64,000 nt of DNA from contig NZ_STGQ01000001.1 in NCBI RefSeq assembly GCF_004916975.1, forward strand, positions 892,993 through 956,992. Direction: 5' to 3'. The DNA comes from Paenibacillus dokdonensis. Lineage in GTDB: Bacteria > Bacillota > Bacilli > Paenibacillales > Paenibacillaceae. Of this stretch, positions 26,436-35,083 are shown piece by piece; within the stretch, counting starts at the first letter, position 1; every line of letters begins with the position of its first letter. The translations under genes were made by a program, and so were the position numbers. The notes beneath the pieces were generated by a model. It did not search any database, was not told where the DNA came from, and saw only the letters and a list, made by a program, of their open reading frames with translations.

Positions 26436-26711
26436 ATGGAAGGAACGAAGATGAGCGTTGATGAAGTTATGGTACAGCTTGATGAATGGGGCTCGGAGAA
26501 AAGCAGGAAATACTATGCCGACAAAGGAGCCGGTGAGAATCTCCTGCTCTCCTTGCAAAAATTGGAGGAGCTGGCCAGCCCCATTTCGTATGACCTGTGG
26601 ATGGATGAGTTAGTCTGCAACGTGGTTGTAAAGTCTCCTTATGCGGATCAATGGATCAGACCATGGACGAAAGCCCCTGATGAAGTGATTAGGCGAACAC
26701 TGCCTATGTGA
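26436..26711 (+). pseudogene. Remnant of a DNA alkylation repair (AlkD-like) gene
   Basis: A 91-codon frame with a good GGAGGTGGA site encodes the start of an AlkD-like protein (SVDEVMVQLDEWGSEKSRKYY, then KGAGENLLL). It jumps to a segment typical of a later repeat (MDELVCNVVVKSPYADQWI, then APDEVIRRTL) and stops. Full-length relatives are well over 200 residues, so both an internal deletion and a C-terminal truncation are implied. It could still be expressed as a short protein, but a HEAT-repeat DNA-binding fold could not form. The AlkD assignment rests on motif memory only. Confidence 0.6.
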
Positions 26712-26773
26712 AGTCCGCATTGTACCGTTTTGAAATAGATCTGAAAAATATAAACCGAAGGATGTGCTGCGGA

Positions 26774-27310
26774 ATGTTCCCGAAAATCGAGACCGAAAGA
26801 TTAGTTTTAAGAGAGATTACGCAGGAAGATTCGGAAAGTATTTTTGCTTGTTTCTCCAATGATGAAGCCATGCGGTATTATGGCCAGGAGGTATTTGAGA
26901 ATATCGAACAGGCTGAAAAACTCGTTTCATTCTTTGCAGACTGCTATCGTGAGAATCGTGGAATCCGGTGGGGAATAGAGCGGAAAGGAAAGCCTGGATT
27001 GATAGGCACGATGGGATTTAATGCCTGGTCTCCCAAGCATCAACGAGCTGAAATCGGATACGAAATTCATCCGGAGCATTGGCGAAAAGGATATGCGACG
27101 GAAGCGGCGGCAAGCATTCTGACGTATGGGTTTGAATTTATGAATCTGGCCCGCATTGGGGCCATTGTATTCACAGAAAATGATGGCTCTAATGAGATGC
27201 TGATCAAGCTTGGCTTTCAGAAGGAAGGCGTCCTGCGGAATTATATGGTTCAATCGGGTGTATCTCATCATACCCATATGTATTCGATCCTGAAAATGCG
27301 AGGCAGGTAG
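26774..27310 (+). CDS. GNAT family N-acetyltransferase (RimJ/RimL-like)
   Basis: The ATG at 26774 fits the usual family start (FPKIETERLVLREI); an in-frame ATG at 26762 or a GTG at 26708 are less likely. The 178-residue protein shows the acetyl-CoA-binding region (IGYEIHPEHWRKGYATEAA, with the Arg/Gln-x-x-Gly-x-Ala-type loop) and the C-terminal FTENDGSNEMLIKLGFQKEGVLRNY of RimJ/RimL-type enzymes. It acetylates an amine, perhaps a ribosomal-protein N-terminus or a small molecule. Specificity cannot be assigned. A large hairpin follows. Confidence 0.85.
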   Translation: MFPKIETERLVLREITQEDSESIFACFSNDEAMRYYGQEVFENIEQAEKLVSFFADCYRENRGIRWGIERKGKPGLIGTMGFNAWSPKHQRAEIGYEIHPEHWRKGYATEAAASILTYGFEFMNLARIGAIVFTENDGSNEMLIKLGFQKEGVLRNYMVQSGVSHHTHMYSILKMRGR

Positions 27311-27334
27311 CTTCACGTAACGGATAATGAAAAT

Positions 27335-27406
27335 AAAAGCACCCTCCGGAAATCCGGCGGTTCAACCTTGATGGTTGAGCCGCCATCTTCCGTAAGGGTG
27401 CTTTTT
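27335..27406. terminator. Large two-tier hairpin, probably a bidirectional terminator
   Basis: An outer stem AAAAGCACCCT (27335-27345) pairs with AGGGTGCTTTT (27395-27405). An inner stem GGCGGTTCAACC (27356-27367) pairs with GGTTGAGCCGCC (27373-27384) with one mismatch. It lies between the convergent acetyltransferase and LysR genes, with T tracts in both directions. Confidence 0.85.
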
Positions 27407-27462
27407 ATTTCGTCGAAACAAAGCTTACTTATTATTCCGGGTTCTCCACTCATCGAGCTGTT

Positions 27463-28353
27463 TTAATACGGATGCATCCGGATCAATTCAACCAGATTGC
27501 GGGCGGCTGCACTTAGCGGCTCATCCTTGCGAGTGCAGATGGCGATCACATTCCGGAGCTCGATGCCTTTCACATAAACACGGCATAACTCGCCACGGGA
27601 TACGTATTCGCGGACGACCAGCGAGGAAACAAAGTTAGCTCCGTAGCCGGCGATTACCGCTGTAATGGCTTCATGCAATCCATTAAACTGCAAGGCGATC
27701 TTTGGTTCGGTCGCATTATACGTCTTGTACAGTGCGAATAGCCTTTCTCTTGTAGAGCTGCCTTCCTCACGCATGACAAAAGGCTCCTTCATCATTTCTT
27801 CCAGCGAAACATGCTGATTCGCATACTTGTGATTCGGGGCAACGACAAACCACAGCTCATCTTGAAATAATTCCTCGGTCTGCACCGTACCCGGATACGC
27901 CTCCGGCAGTCCGCCATAAATCGCCAAATCCACATCCACATTCAAAAGCTGCTTCAATGCATCACTGGAGTTGGTTGTCGTGATGGACATTTCGACATGT
28001 TCATACTGCTGTTTGAATTTGGCCAGCCAGGATGGAAGGAGAAAATGTGCCGGCAGATAGGTCGCTGCAAGCCGGATAAGACCATAGGTTCCGTGGCCAT
28101 AGTCGCTTGCGAACTGCTCGATCTGCTGCTCGACTGCAAATAAGCGTTTGGCAAGCACAGCGATTTGCTCCCCCGCATCTGTCAATGCAATCCCTCGGCC
28201 TTGGGGCATAAGGAGCGACAAGGAGATTTCCTTTTCGAATTTCTTGATCTGGGCCGTAATGGCTGGTTGACTGATATTTAGCAGCTCTGAGGCACGGGTT
28301 ACACTGCCGGTAGATGCAATCACATGAAACAAGCGCAGGGCATGTAGGTTCAT
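27463..28353 (-). CDS. LysR-family transcriptional regulator
   Basis: The 296-residue protein has an N-terminal winged HTH (ALRLFHVIASTGSVTRASELLNISQPAITAQIKKFE) and a C-terminal substrate-binding domain with the LysR pattern of paired strands (DLAIYGG, FVVAP, AVIAGYGANFV). It is divergent from the O-methyltransferase gene at 28481. The 127-bp A+T-rich gap holds T-N11-A type sites, so it very likely regulates that gene and itself. The inducer is unknown. Confidence 0.92.
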   Translation of the reverse strand: MNLHALRLFHVIASTGSVTRASELLNISQPAITAQIKKFEKEISLSLLMPQGRGIALTDAGEQIAVLAKRLFAVEQQIEQFASDYGHGTYGLIRLAATYLPAHFLLPSWLAKFKQQYEHVEMSITTTNSSDALKQLLNVDVDLAIYGGLPEAYPGTVQTEELFQDELWFVVAPNHKYANQHVSLEEMMKEPFVMREEGSSTRERLFALYKTYNATEPKIALQFNGLHEAITAVIAGYGANFVSSLVVREYVSRGELCRVYVKGIELRNVIAICTRKDEPLSAAARNLVELIRMHPY

Positions 28354-28404
28354 CGGTTTGCTCCTTAAGTTAATTATATATTTTATATATGAATTACGAA
28401 TAAA

Positions 28405-28429
28405 GATATATTATTAATATCATTATAAT
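28405..28429 (+). promoter_or_regulatory. LysR-type site next to a -10 element
   Basis: GATATATTATTAATATC (28405-28421) has GATAT/ATATC arms and fits the LysR T-N11-A rule (T28407, A28419). TATAAT follows at 28424-28429 as a likely -10 of the O-methyltransferase gene, with no good -35, as expected for an activator-dependent promoter. A second dyad, ATATATTTTATATAT, lies at 28376-28390 nearer the LysR gene. Confidence 0.55.
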
Positions 28430-28480
28430 CCAACTACAATAGAACCAGAAACATCAATACCAAATAAGGAGTGAATTGAA

Positions 28481-29146
28481 ATGAAACAAACCTGGGAACA
28501 AGTTGATGAGTATATTACGGATCTGCTTTGCCCGAATGACCCTATCCTTGATGATGTGCTGACAGCGAACCGGAAAGCGGATTTACCGGAGATTGATGTC
28601 ACTGCGAACCAGGGCAAGCTACTGCAGTTGCTCATTCAGATGAAAGGCGCCAAGCGGGTTCTGGAAATCGGAACGCTCGGTGGCTACAGCACCATCTGGA
28701 TGGCCAGAGGCCTGCCTTCAGATGGAAAAGTCATTACACTGGAGCTGGATCCCCATCATGCTGAGGTGGCGGAGGCGAACATCGCACATGCTGGATTAGG
28801 CCATATGATCCAGATTCGAATCGGGGATGCCCTGCAGCAGCTGGCACGGATGAAGGAAGAGCAGATCGAACCCTTCGATCTGATTTTTATCGATGCGGAT
28901 AAGCCGAATAACCCGCATTACCTGAACTGGGCCTTGCAATTTTCCCGTCCCGGAACCGTCATTATCGGAGATAATGTGATCCGTGAAGGGGAGATCATAA
29001 ACAAACACAGCACCGATCCGCGAGTACAGGGAGTCAGACAATTTCATGAAATGATCGCAGCCGAAGGCAGCATTTCGGCAACCGCCATTCAAACGGTGGG
29101 CAGCAAGGGATATGACGGCTTTATGATCGGGATTGTAAAGGGATAG
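28481..29146 (+). CDS. O-methyltransferase (caffeoyl-CoA OMT-like)
   Basis: The 221-residue protein is a class I SAM-dependent methyltransferase. It shows LLIQMKGAKRVLEIGTLGGYSTIWMA (SAM-binding loop), ITLELDPHHAEVAEANIAHAG, and FDLIFIDADKPNNPHYLNWAL with the metal-binding Asp residues, then IGDNVIREG. This family methylates catechol-type hydroxyls using a divalent metal. It is controlled by the divergent LysR gene, inferred from arrangement. A paralogue of the same family lies at 61482. Confidence 0.9.
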   Translation: MKQTWEQVDEYITDLLCPNDPILDDVLTANRKADLPEIDVTANQGKLLQLLIQMKGAKRVLEIGTLGGYSTIWMARGLPSDGKVITLELDPHHAEVAEANIAHAGLGHMIQIRIGDALQQLARMKEEQIEPFDLIFIDADKPNNPHYLNWALQFSRPGTVIIGDNVIREGEIINKHSTDPRVQGVRQFHEMIAAEGSISATAIQTVGSKGYDGFMIGIVKG

Positions 29147-29186
29147 GAGTGTAGAGCAGGAACGGAAGTCCTTGTTCGACTATGCG

Positions 29187-29226
29187 AACGCGGAAGCCCG
29201 GAATTTTCGGGGATCCGCGTTTATTT
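29187..29226 (+). terminator. Hairpin after the O-methyltransferase gene
   Basis: AACGCGGA (29187-29194) pairs with TCCGCGTT (29214-29221). An inner CCCG/CGGG stem supports it, and TATTT follows. Confidence 0.75.
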
Positions 29227-29437
29227 GTGGTTCATGATAGAACCATGTTCATGATCCGCGGCTTAAGACCCATCGCTTGCTTTTCGTTATTTTTGCATCG
29301 AGTCAAAAACCCTTCAATCGGCATACGTATTTATGAAATTAGAGGGATAGGAATCCAAACCGATTCCATCGATAATTGGAATATATTGAAAGGTTTCACG
29401 AAGCCAGTATCGATGCAAATACGGGAGGAGAATATCA

Positions 29438-31297
29438 GTGTCCAGAATACGATCACGCCTACTGCCTTTAATCATAGCGCTTATGATAGCGCTCACCGTA
29501 CAAGCCGGAACGACTCACGGGGAAGGCGCCCCGCGGCCTGATATCGATTGGTCGAAGGAATATGGAGCCTGGTCTGCGGGCGAAGGTGTCATTCCGACGA
29601 CGGATGGAGGATATTTGGCTTTGGGAAGCCTGACGGAGCAGGAGATGAGAGGGGACTGGGAGTCCTATTCCCAGAAGGCCTATGTCGTCAAGCTGGATGC
29701 GGAAGGAACGGCCGAGTGGGAGCAGAAGCTGACCCATGCAGGCTCCGAGACGAATGCGGCCTATCAGGCGATAGAAACCAAAGACGGGGGATATTTCGTG
29801 ATTGGTTCCACGACGAGCACCTCGGGCCAGCCGTTCAGCCAGCTGCTTATGATCAGGCTTGATGGTTCTGGCCGGGTATTGTGGGAGCAGTCAAAAGAAG
29901 AGGACGGGATTCACAGCACTCCGCAGGCGGTGATCGAAGCGGAGAACGGAGATTTTTTAATAGGCGGAAAAGGGATCTCGAACATGAGTTATAGCACAGC
30001 CTATATTCTAAAAGTGGATGGAAGCGGGCAAGAGATGTGGTACAAAAAATACCGCTTTGGCGACAGCCAATACATCAACGATCTCATACCCGCGGTAGAT
30101 GGCGGATATATTGCCGTCGGCGGCATTGACAGCCCCGATTATGAGCCGGGTGACCAAGATGCGCTCCTGATGATGAAAATCGGTGACGAAGGCGAACAGC
30201 TCTGGATGAAACAAATCGGCGATCCGGGCACCGATTGGGGAGCGTTCGCAGTGACAGCCTCCGGTGACGGCGGCTATGTGGTTGGAAGCCAAAAGGTAAT
30301 CAACCAACAAAGGATCACGGTGCTGACGAAAACCGATGCGGACGGGCAGGAGCTGTGGCAAAAAACGTATACGGCCGGCGCTGACGTCGAAGTGTTCAAC
30401 CGTCTTGTCAAAACGGGAGACGGATATGCCCTCCTCGGAGGAAATGCCTCCGGGGATTATCGGAACCGGAAAACCCAATACGACTTGCTGAGCGTTAATG
30501 GCTCGGGAGAAGAGCTGCAGCGCACGCTTTTCAAAGGCGCGCAGATTTCCCGTTATGGTAAGGGAAGTGCTGCACATGATGGAGGGTTTATTTTTACGGG
30601 GACGGTGAAACTCGGGGAAAAGACAAAGCTTCAGCTGATGAAGCTGGCTCCGGTGGGCAACCAGCCTGCTGCGGGAGAAAAGAGCGTCACGGGTATCGCT
30701 TTCTCGGAACAGGCAAAAAAGCTGAAGGAAGGCACAAGCGTGCCGACGGTGCTGCAGGCGGAATACGCAGATGGATCGAAAGAGGACCTGTCGAGCGCAG
30801 CAGCTTACCGTTCCGAAAATCCGGATGTAGCCACCGTGGACGCGACAGGACGCGTCACGGCCCATTCGCCGGGGGATACCAACATTGTTGCGAGTTACCA
30901 AGACCGGAGCGCATCATTGAAGGTGACCGTACTCCCGGAAAATTCCGAGGAGTTCGAGCCGGCGTATGGCCGGATCCAGTTTGATTCGGAAGAGTACTCG
31001 CTTGCGGCCGGTGCCCTGATTGATGTCCATCTGATTTTTAAGGACGATGCCTCTGGCAAGGAAACGAATGTGACCGAGAAGGCATCGTTCCGCAGCGATC
31101 ATCCCGATATCGCCGATGTGGACGCGGAAGGGAATCTGACAGGATACCGCGCCGGGACGACCCGGATTTATGCCTCATACAAAGGCAAGTCTGTGTCGGC
31201 AAACGTACAGGTTATGCGGGCATCGAGTCCGAATCGGAGTGAGCCAGAAAGCTCGCCGGCCACCGATGCCAAGGGCTCAGCCCCTGATGCGAAATGA
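29438..31297 (+). CDS. Secreted beta-propeller-like protein with two Big2 domains
   Basis: GGGAGGAG supports a GTG start at 29438. A signal peptide is followed by about 380 residues of repeats with the pattern DGGY(F/I)...G, KxDxxGxxxWxK (for example VVKLDAEGTAEWEQKL, LTKTDADGQELWQKTY). This looks like a PQQ-like or delta-60-type beta propeller with at least five blades. Two Big2 domains follow at about 416-495 and 509-594, then a Ser/Ala/Pro tail. No SLH or sortase signal is seen, so it is secreted or loosely wall-associated. The function is unknown; the architecture suggests binding rather than catalysis. Confidence 0.8.
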   Translation: MSRIRSRLLPLIIALMIALTVQAGTTHGEGAPRPDIDWSKEYGAWSAGEGVIPTTDGGYLALGSLTEQEMRGDWESYSQKAYVVKLDAEGTAEWEQKLTHAGSETNAAYQAIETKDGGYFVIGSTTSTSGQPFSQLLMIRLDGSGRVLWEQSKEEDGIHSTPQAVIEAENGDFLIGGKGISNMSYSTAYILKVDGSGQEMWYKKYRFGDSQYINDLIPAVDGGYIAVGGIDSPDYEPGDQDALLMMKIGDEGEQLWMKQIGDPGTDWGAFAVTASGDGGYVVGSQKVINQQRITVLTKTDADGQELWQKTYTAGADVEVFNRLVKTGDGYALLGGNASGDYRNRKTQYDLLSVNGSGEELQRTLFKGAQISRYGKGSAAHDGGFIFTGTVKLGEKTKLQLMKLAPVGNQPAAGEKSVTGIAFSEQAKKLKEGTSVPTVLQAEYADGSKEDLSSAAAYRSENPDVATVDATGRVTAHSPGDTNIVASYQDRSASLKVTVLPENSEEFEPAYGRIQFDSEEYSLAAGALIDVHLIFKDDASGKETNVTEKASFRSDHPDIADVDAEGNLTGYRAGTTRIYASYKGKSVSANVQVMRASSPNRSEPESSPATDAKGSAPDAK

Positions 31298-31330
31298 TGA
31301 ATGATCGTTATCATAGGATTGTTGGATAAC

Positions 31331-31360
31331 AAAGAGCAGCCTTCCGGCTGCTCTTTTTCA
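31331..31360 (+). terminator. Intrinsic terminator after the Big2 exoprotein gene
   Basis: AAAGAGCAGCC and GGCTGCTCTTT form an 11-bp stem around TTCC with a T tail. Confidence 0.95.
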
Positions 31361-31422
31361 TGTCCCGGACCCCCAAAAATCTGAATTTCTCCTGCGATAG
31401 TGATACCCCTTGAATAAAAGCA

Positions 31423-31453
31423 TTGACTCTCCCCTAAGAGGAGGCTGCATGAT
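31423..31453 (+). promoter_or_regulatory. MerR-type promoter with 19-bp spacer dyad
   Basis: TTGACT (31423-31428) and CATGAT (31448-31453) are 19 bp apart, and the spacer holds CTCCCCTAAGAGGAG, an imperfect dyad. A stretched spacer filled by a dyad is the hallmark of promoters activated by MerR-family regulators by DNA distortion. It drives the MFS gene at 31503. No merR gene is adjacent; the nearest is at 49530. Confidence 0.75.
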
Positions 31454-31502
31454 AAGGTCCTGAACTTGATCAAGCGTCTCAACAAAGGAAGGAGAGAAAG
31501 TC

Positions 31503-32726
31503 GTGCTATCCTCATTCAAGCTGTTTCGACATCCCTTTATCCGGGCGATCCTCGTTTCGAATCTGTTTTCTCAGTTCGGCATCTGGGTGCGTAATTTTTC
31601 CATCCTGCTGTTCGTCATGGAGCGGACTGGCGGGGATGCCCTGGCCGTATCCATGATCTCCGTTGCCGAGTATGCACCGATATTTTTTTTCGCGTTTATC
31701 GGAGGCGTGTTCGCAGACCGCTGGCTGCCGCGGAAAACGTTAATCTGGTGCGATATACTTAGCGCGGCATCGGTTTTCGTCGTGTTTTCGGTCCTGAAAA
31801 CAGGCGTCTGGGAATTCACCACGCTGCTTTCGGCGATACTGTCCCAGTTCGCACAGCCATCGGGCATGAAGCTGTTTAAAAACCACGTAAGCGATGACCT
31901 TGCCCAGCCGGCCATGTCGCTTTTGCAGATGTTATTTGCCGTTTTTATGGTTCTGGGACCGATCCTCGGAACTTTCGTTTACCAGGCATGGGGAATCGCC
32001 GTCTCCATCGGCATTACGGGCGCCGCTTTCGTGCTTTCGGCCGCATCGCTGGTGTTGATTCCATCCGATCGTCCCATGAACGCAGGCAGCCCGTCTGCCT
32101 GATCCTCGTTGATGCAGGATATGAAAGACGGGCTCTACTATGTGGCAAGCCGAAGAACGCTGCTGATGCTGAGTCTCAGCTTTTTTGCAGTAGGCTTAGG
32201 CGTGGGGGTGATTTCGCCACTCGGGATATTCGTGGTCACGCAAAAGCTGGGCCTTCCTGCGGGAGAGCTGAAATGGCTGTTCATTCCATACGGAATCGGG
32301 GAAATCATCGGGGGGATGATTACGTTCGGACTGGTAAGCAGAATATCTCCGCGAAAGCTGCTGCTGCTCGGCCTGGGCGTGAATGCCACGGGCATCATCG
32401 TGACGGGAATATCCGACGCATTATGGCTGACGATGCTCGCACAGTTTATCATCGCGCTGCTGCAGCCGGCCATTTTTATCGGAAACAATGTACTCGTGAT
32501 GAAGCATACTGACGCCGGGTATATCGGCAGGGTCACGGGAATCCGCACGCCGCTCATGACGGGAGCCATGCTGATCATGATGTCGCTTTCAGGCGTGCTG
32601 AAGGACCTTCTGTCATTGGAATGGGTGTACGCACTGGGCGGTTTATTCCTGCTCGTCGGACTTTTAATGGTACTGCCGGTCGAACGATTCAGCGGGAAGA
32701 CGTCAGAGCCGAACGAGCCTGCTTAA
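31503..32726 (+). pseudogene. MFS efflux transporter interrupted by an in-frame TGA
   Basis: GGAAGGAGAG supports a GTG start at 31503. The first 199 codons encode six membrane segments of an MFS drug exporter (FSQFGIWVRNFSILLFVMER, GGVFADRWLPRKTLIW). A TGA at 32100-32102 falls in the cytoplasmic loop between the two six-helix halves. The same frame continues without a gap as the second half (MKDGLYYVASRRTLLMLSLS and onward) to 32726. An ATG at 32112 has no ribosome site. Either the gene is inactivated, the halves are made by reinitiation or read-through, or the TGA is a sequencing error. Start context and promoter are intact, which argues for recent damage at most. Confidence 0.75.
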
Positions 32727-32763
32727 CGCATCGGCTGCTTTTGTTATTGGATTTATCGGTAAT

Positions 32764-32809
32764 CAGGGCTGGGCCAAACGTCGGTAGACGGGGGCTTCAG
32801 CCCTGTTTG
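32764..32809 (+). terminator. Weak hairpin after the MFS gene
   Basis: CAGGGCTG (32764-32771) and CAGCCCTG (32798-32805) pair over a 26-nt loop with a TTT tail. Confidence 0.45.
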
Positions 32810-32853
32810 CATCCTCAGACAGATAAGACGCCGGAAATTTCTTTGAAAACGAA

Positions 32854-32908
32854 TTGACAAAGGAGAAGCATTCGCATATATTGGGGTTAGTTACTTGAGT
32901 AATTAACC
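32854..32908 (+). promoter_or_regulatory. Strong sigma-A promoter with overlapping operator for the GntR-ABC operon
   Basis: TTGACA (32854-32859) and TATATT (32877-32882) are separated by 17 bp. A dyad, GGTTAGTTAC-TTGA-GTAATTAACC (32885-32908, one mismatch), sits over the expected transcription start. It is well placed for autorepression by the GntR protein encoded immediately downstream. Confidence 0.85.
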
Positions 32909-32925
32909 AGTTGGGTGGTGAAGAC

Positions 32926-33297
32926 GTGGGGCCGATTATGGATGACGGGCGTCCTATTTTTATACAAATCGCGGAGAAGATCGAAGACGACATCATTGGC
33001 GAAGGCATGCCAGAGGAAACCCAGGTCCCTTCGACCAATCAGTTTGCATCCTTTTATCAGATTAATCCTGCGACCGCAGCGAAGGGAGTCAATCTTCTGG
33101 TTGATCAAGGCATTCTGTACAAGAAGAGGGGGATCGGTATGTTTGTAGCGTCGGGGGCTAGAGAAAAGCTGGTGGAGAAGAGGAAGGAACAATTCTATGA
33201 GCAGTATGTCATCACGATGATCCACGAAGCGAAGAAGCTGGGGATTACGACCGACCAATTAACGGACATGGTCCGGAGAGGGGATGGCTTGAAATGA
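32926..33297 (+). CDS. GntR-family regulator, YtrA subfamily
   Basis: The product is about 123 residues from the GTG at 32926, which has GGGTGGTG upstream; an ATG at 32938 is also possible. It has only the winged-HTH (PIFIQIAEKIEDDIIGEG, STNQFASFYQINPATAAKGV, ILYKKRGIGMFV) and a short dimerisation tail, as in the YtrA subfamily. YtrA-type regulators repress the ABC transporter operon they head, often in response to cell-envelope stress. The stop overlaps the next start by ATGA, so the operon is tightly coupled. Confidence 0.9.
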   Translation: MGPIMDDGRPIFIQIAEKIEDDIIGEGMPEETQVPSTNQFASFYQINPATAAKGVNLLVDQGILYKKRGIGMFVASGAREKLVEKRKEQFYEQYVITMIHEAKKLGITTDQLTDMVRRGDGLK

Positions 33298-34187
33298 ATC
33301 CGATCGTCGAAGTGAATCGGCTGAATAAAACCTATGGCAAGGATACGGTAATCCGGGATGTCAGCTTTGTCATTGAGCAGAACAAAATTTACGGCTTGCT
33401 TGGCAGAAACGGCGCAGGCAAAACGACCATCATGCATATACTCACGGCCCAGCTGTTCCCGACAAGCGGTGACATGCTGGTGTTCGGGGAGAAGCCTTAT
33501 GAAAATAACCGGGTGCTCAGCCGGCTGTGCTTCATCAAAGAGAGCCAGAAGTATCCGGATAGCTTCCGAATCGTGGATGTTTTGGCGGTCGCCGCGTCCA
33601 TTTACCCGAACTGGGATCAAAAGTATGCGCTGCAGCTCGTGGAGGATTTTCGCCTTCCGCTGAAAAGAAGAATGAAGAAGCTGTCCAGGGGGATGCTCTC
33701 TTCCGTGGGTGTTATCGTCGGGCTGGCCAGCCGAGCACCGCTGACGATTTTCGACGAGCCTTATCTGGGCCTCGATGCGGTCGCCAGAAATCTGTTCTAT
33801 GAAAAATTGATCGAAGATTACGCGGAGTATCCAAGGACGTTCATTTTATCTACGCATTTGATCGATGAGGTCAGCAATCTGCTGGAGCATGTCATCCTGA
33901 TTGACGCCGGAAAGATTCTGATTGATGAGGATGCCGATGAGATCCGGGAAAAAGCTTATACGGCCGTCGGCGCGGCACAGCAAGTCAATAAGCTTACGGC
34001 AGGCAAAAAGATCATTCACCAAGAATCCATTGGCGGCATGATGACCACGACGGTGCTTGAGCGCTTGAATGGAGCGCAAAGACGCGAAGCGGCGACGCTG
34101 GGCATTGAAATTGTCCCAGTCTCCCTGCAGCAGCTCATTGTTCATCTAACAGGCAACAAAGGAAACGGAAAGGTGGCTGAAAGCTGA
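33294..34187 (+). CDS. ABC transporter ATP-binding protein (YtrB-like)
   Basis: The 297-residue protein has Walker A GRNGAGKTT (about residue 38), a divergent signature LSRGM, Walker B LTIFDEPYLGLD and switch STHLIDE. The C-terminal extension (about residues 215-297) is family-variable. It overlaps the GntR gene by four bases and the membrane partner by one. It energises the transporter formed with the protein at 34187. Export, often linked to envelope stress or peptide antibiotics in YtrA-type operons, is inference from the family. Confidence 0.9.
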   Translation: MNPIVEVNRLNKTYGKDTVIRDVSFVIEQNKIYGLLGRNGAGKTTIMHILTAQLFPTSGDMLVFGEKPYENNRVLSRLCFIKESQKYPDSFRIVDVLAVAASIYPNWDQKYALQLVEDFRLPLKRRMKKLSRGMLSSVGVIVGLASRAPLTIFDEPYLGLDAVARNLFYEKLIEDYAEYPRTFILSTHLIDEVSNLLEHVILIDAGKILIDEDADEIREKAYTAVGAAQQVNKLTAGKKIIHQESIGGMMTTTVLERLNGAQRREAATLGIEIVPVSLQQLIVHLTGNKGNGKVAES

Positions 34188-34873
34188 TGAATCGAACGGC
34201 AGGCGTATTGAAAATGCATTGGCGCGATAAATGGGTTTGGATTTATGTGCCGTGGGTCGTATTATTGTTCAGCTTCGCGATAAACGTGATCATCGGGGTC
34301 TTGATCAATGGACAGGAGAACATTAACTCGGGCGGCATCGCCTCTATTTATGTGTATATGTTCATCGCTATCGCCATCGTGCAGGCGCAGACGTTCCCGT
34401 TTTCGCTCGGAATGAACATCCGCAGAACGGATTACTTCATAGGCACGTCCTTGATGTGCCTCCTTGTCAGCGCCGGTTCAAGCGCGATATTGCTTCTGCT
34501 GTCGGTGGTGGAGGACCTGTCGGACGGATGGGGAGTGAATCTGGGTTACTTCTCCCTGCCGTTTATGAGCGATCTATCTCCGATCGCTCGGTACGGAATT
34601 TTCTTCATCGTCATGATGCATATGTTCTTTCTCGGATTTGTCATTACGAGCATTCACCGCAGATTCGGAAGAAACGGCTTGTACGTATTTTTTACGGTCA
34701 TGTTATTGCTTTGCACGATCGGCAGCTTTGCGATGACCTATTATGAGCGGTGGATGGACCTGTTCATCTGGATTTCGCATCATTACTTGGGGTTGTTCGT
34801 CTGGATGATCCCGCTGATCGTGGTCTACGCGCTGCTGTCCTACGGTTTGCTCCGCAGGTCCACGGTGTCGTAA
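34187..34873 (+). CDS. ABC transporter membrane subunit of the GntR-ABC operon
   Basis: The 228-residue protein has six predicted membrane segments (first WVWIYVPWVVLLFSFAINVII) and no solute-binding or catalytic motif. It is the last gene before a strong terminator and overlaps the ATPase gene by one base (TGATG). It is the likely translocation partner of the ATPase, as in YtrCD-type systems. Similarity to a named family is weak by eye. Confidence 0.8.
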   Translation: MNRTAGVLKMHWRDKWVWIYVPWVVLLFSFAINVIIGVLINGQENINSGGIASIYVYMFIAIAIVQAQTFPFSLGMNIRRTDYFIGTSLMCLLVSAGSSAILLLLSVVEDLSDGWGVNLGYFSLPFMSDLSPIARYGIFFIVMMHMFFLGFVITSIHRRFGRNGLYVFFTVMLLLCTIGSFAMTYYERWMDLFIWISHHYLGLFVWMIPLIVVYALLSYGLLRRSTVS

Positions 34874-34913
34874 GGAATCGTGAAGAAAGACGTATTTCAT
34901 GCGTGTTTAGGGT

Positions 34914-34955
34914 CCTAATTTCTTGGTCGAGACCGAGAAGTTGGGATTTTTTTTT
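34914..34955 (+). terminator. Intrinsic terminator of the GntR-ABC operon
   Basis: A 15-nt arm at 34914-34928 pairs with 34931-34945 with a few mismatches, around a GA dinucleotide, followed by nine T residues. Confidence 0.85.
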
Positions 34956-34993
34956 GCGGAATAAAAGGGCTATGAAGCAGATCCAATCTTTTA

Positions 34994-35064
34994 TGAAAGC
35001 GCTTCAAAAAAAGTTCTTGCCAATTGAAATAACCATTGCTATAATCGCTTTGAAAAGGTTTTCT
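34994..35064. promoter_or_regulatory. Two cre-like/LacI-type sites upstream of a LacI gene
   Basis: TGAAAGCGCTTCA (34994-35006) and TGAAAAGGTTTTCT (35051-35064) both resemble CcpA cre or LacI-family operators. The second sits just ahead of the ribosome site of the LacI gene at 35084. They fit autoregulation, catabolite repression, or both. Confidence 0.55.
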
Positions 35065-35083
35065 TGAAAAGGAAGTTTTAACT

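Noticed and set aside
29147..29437. Open frame from 29182 between the O-methyltransferase and the Big2 exoprotein genes
   Set aside because: It runs over the terminator hairpin, has no ribosome site and overlaps the GTG start of the next gene in another frame. I see no gene here.
32100..32102. TGA in the MFS gene as selenocysteine
   Set aside because: It falls in a variable loop with no conserved Cys at that site in the family, and no SECIS-like hairpin is obvious just downstream.
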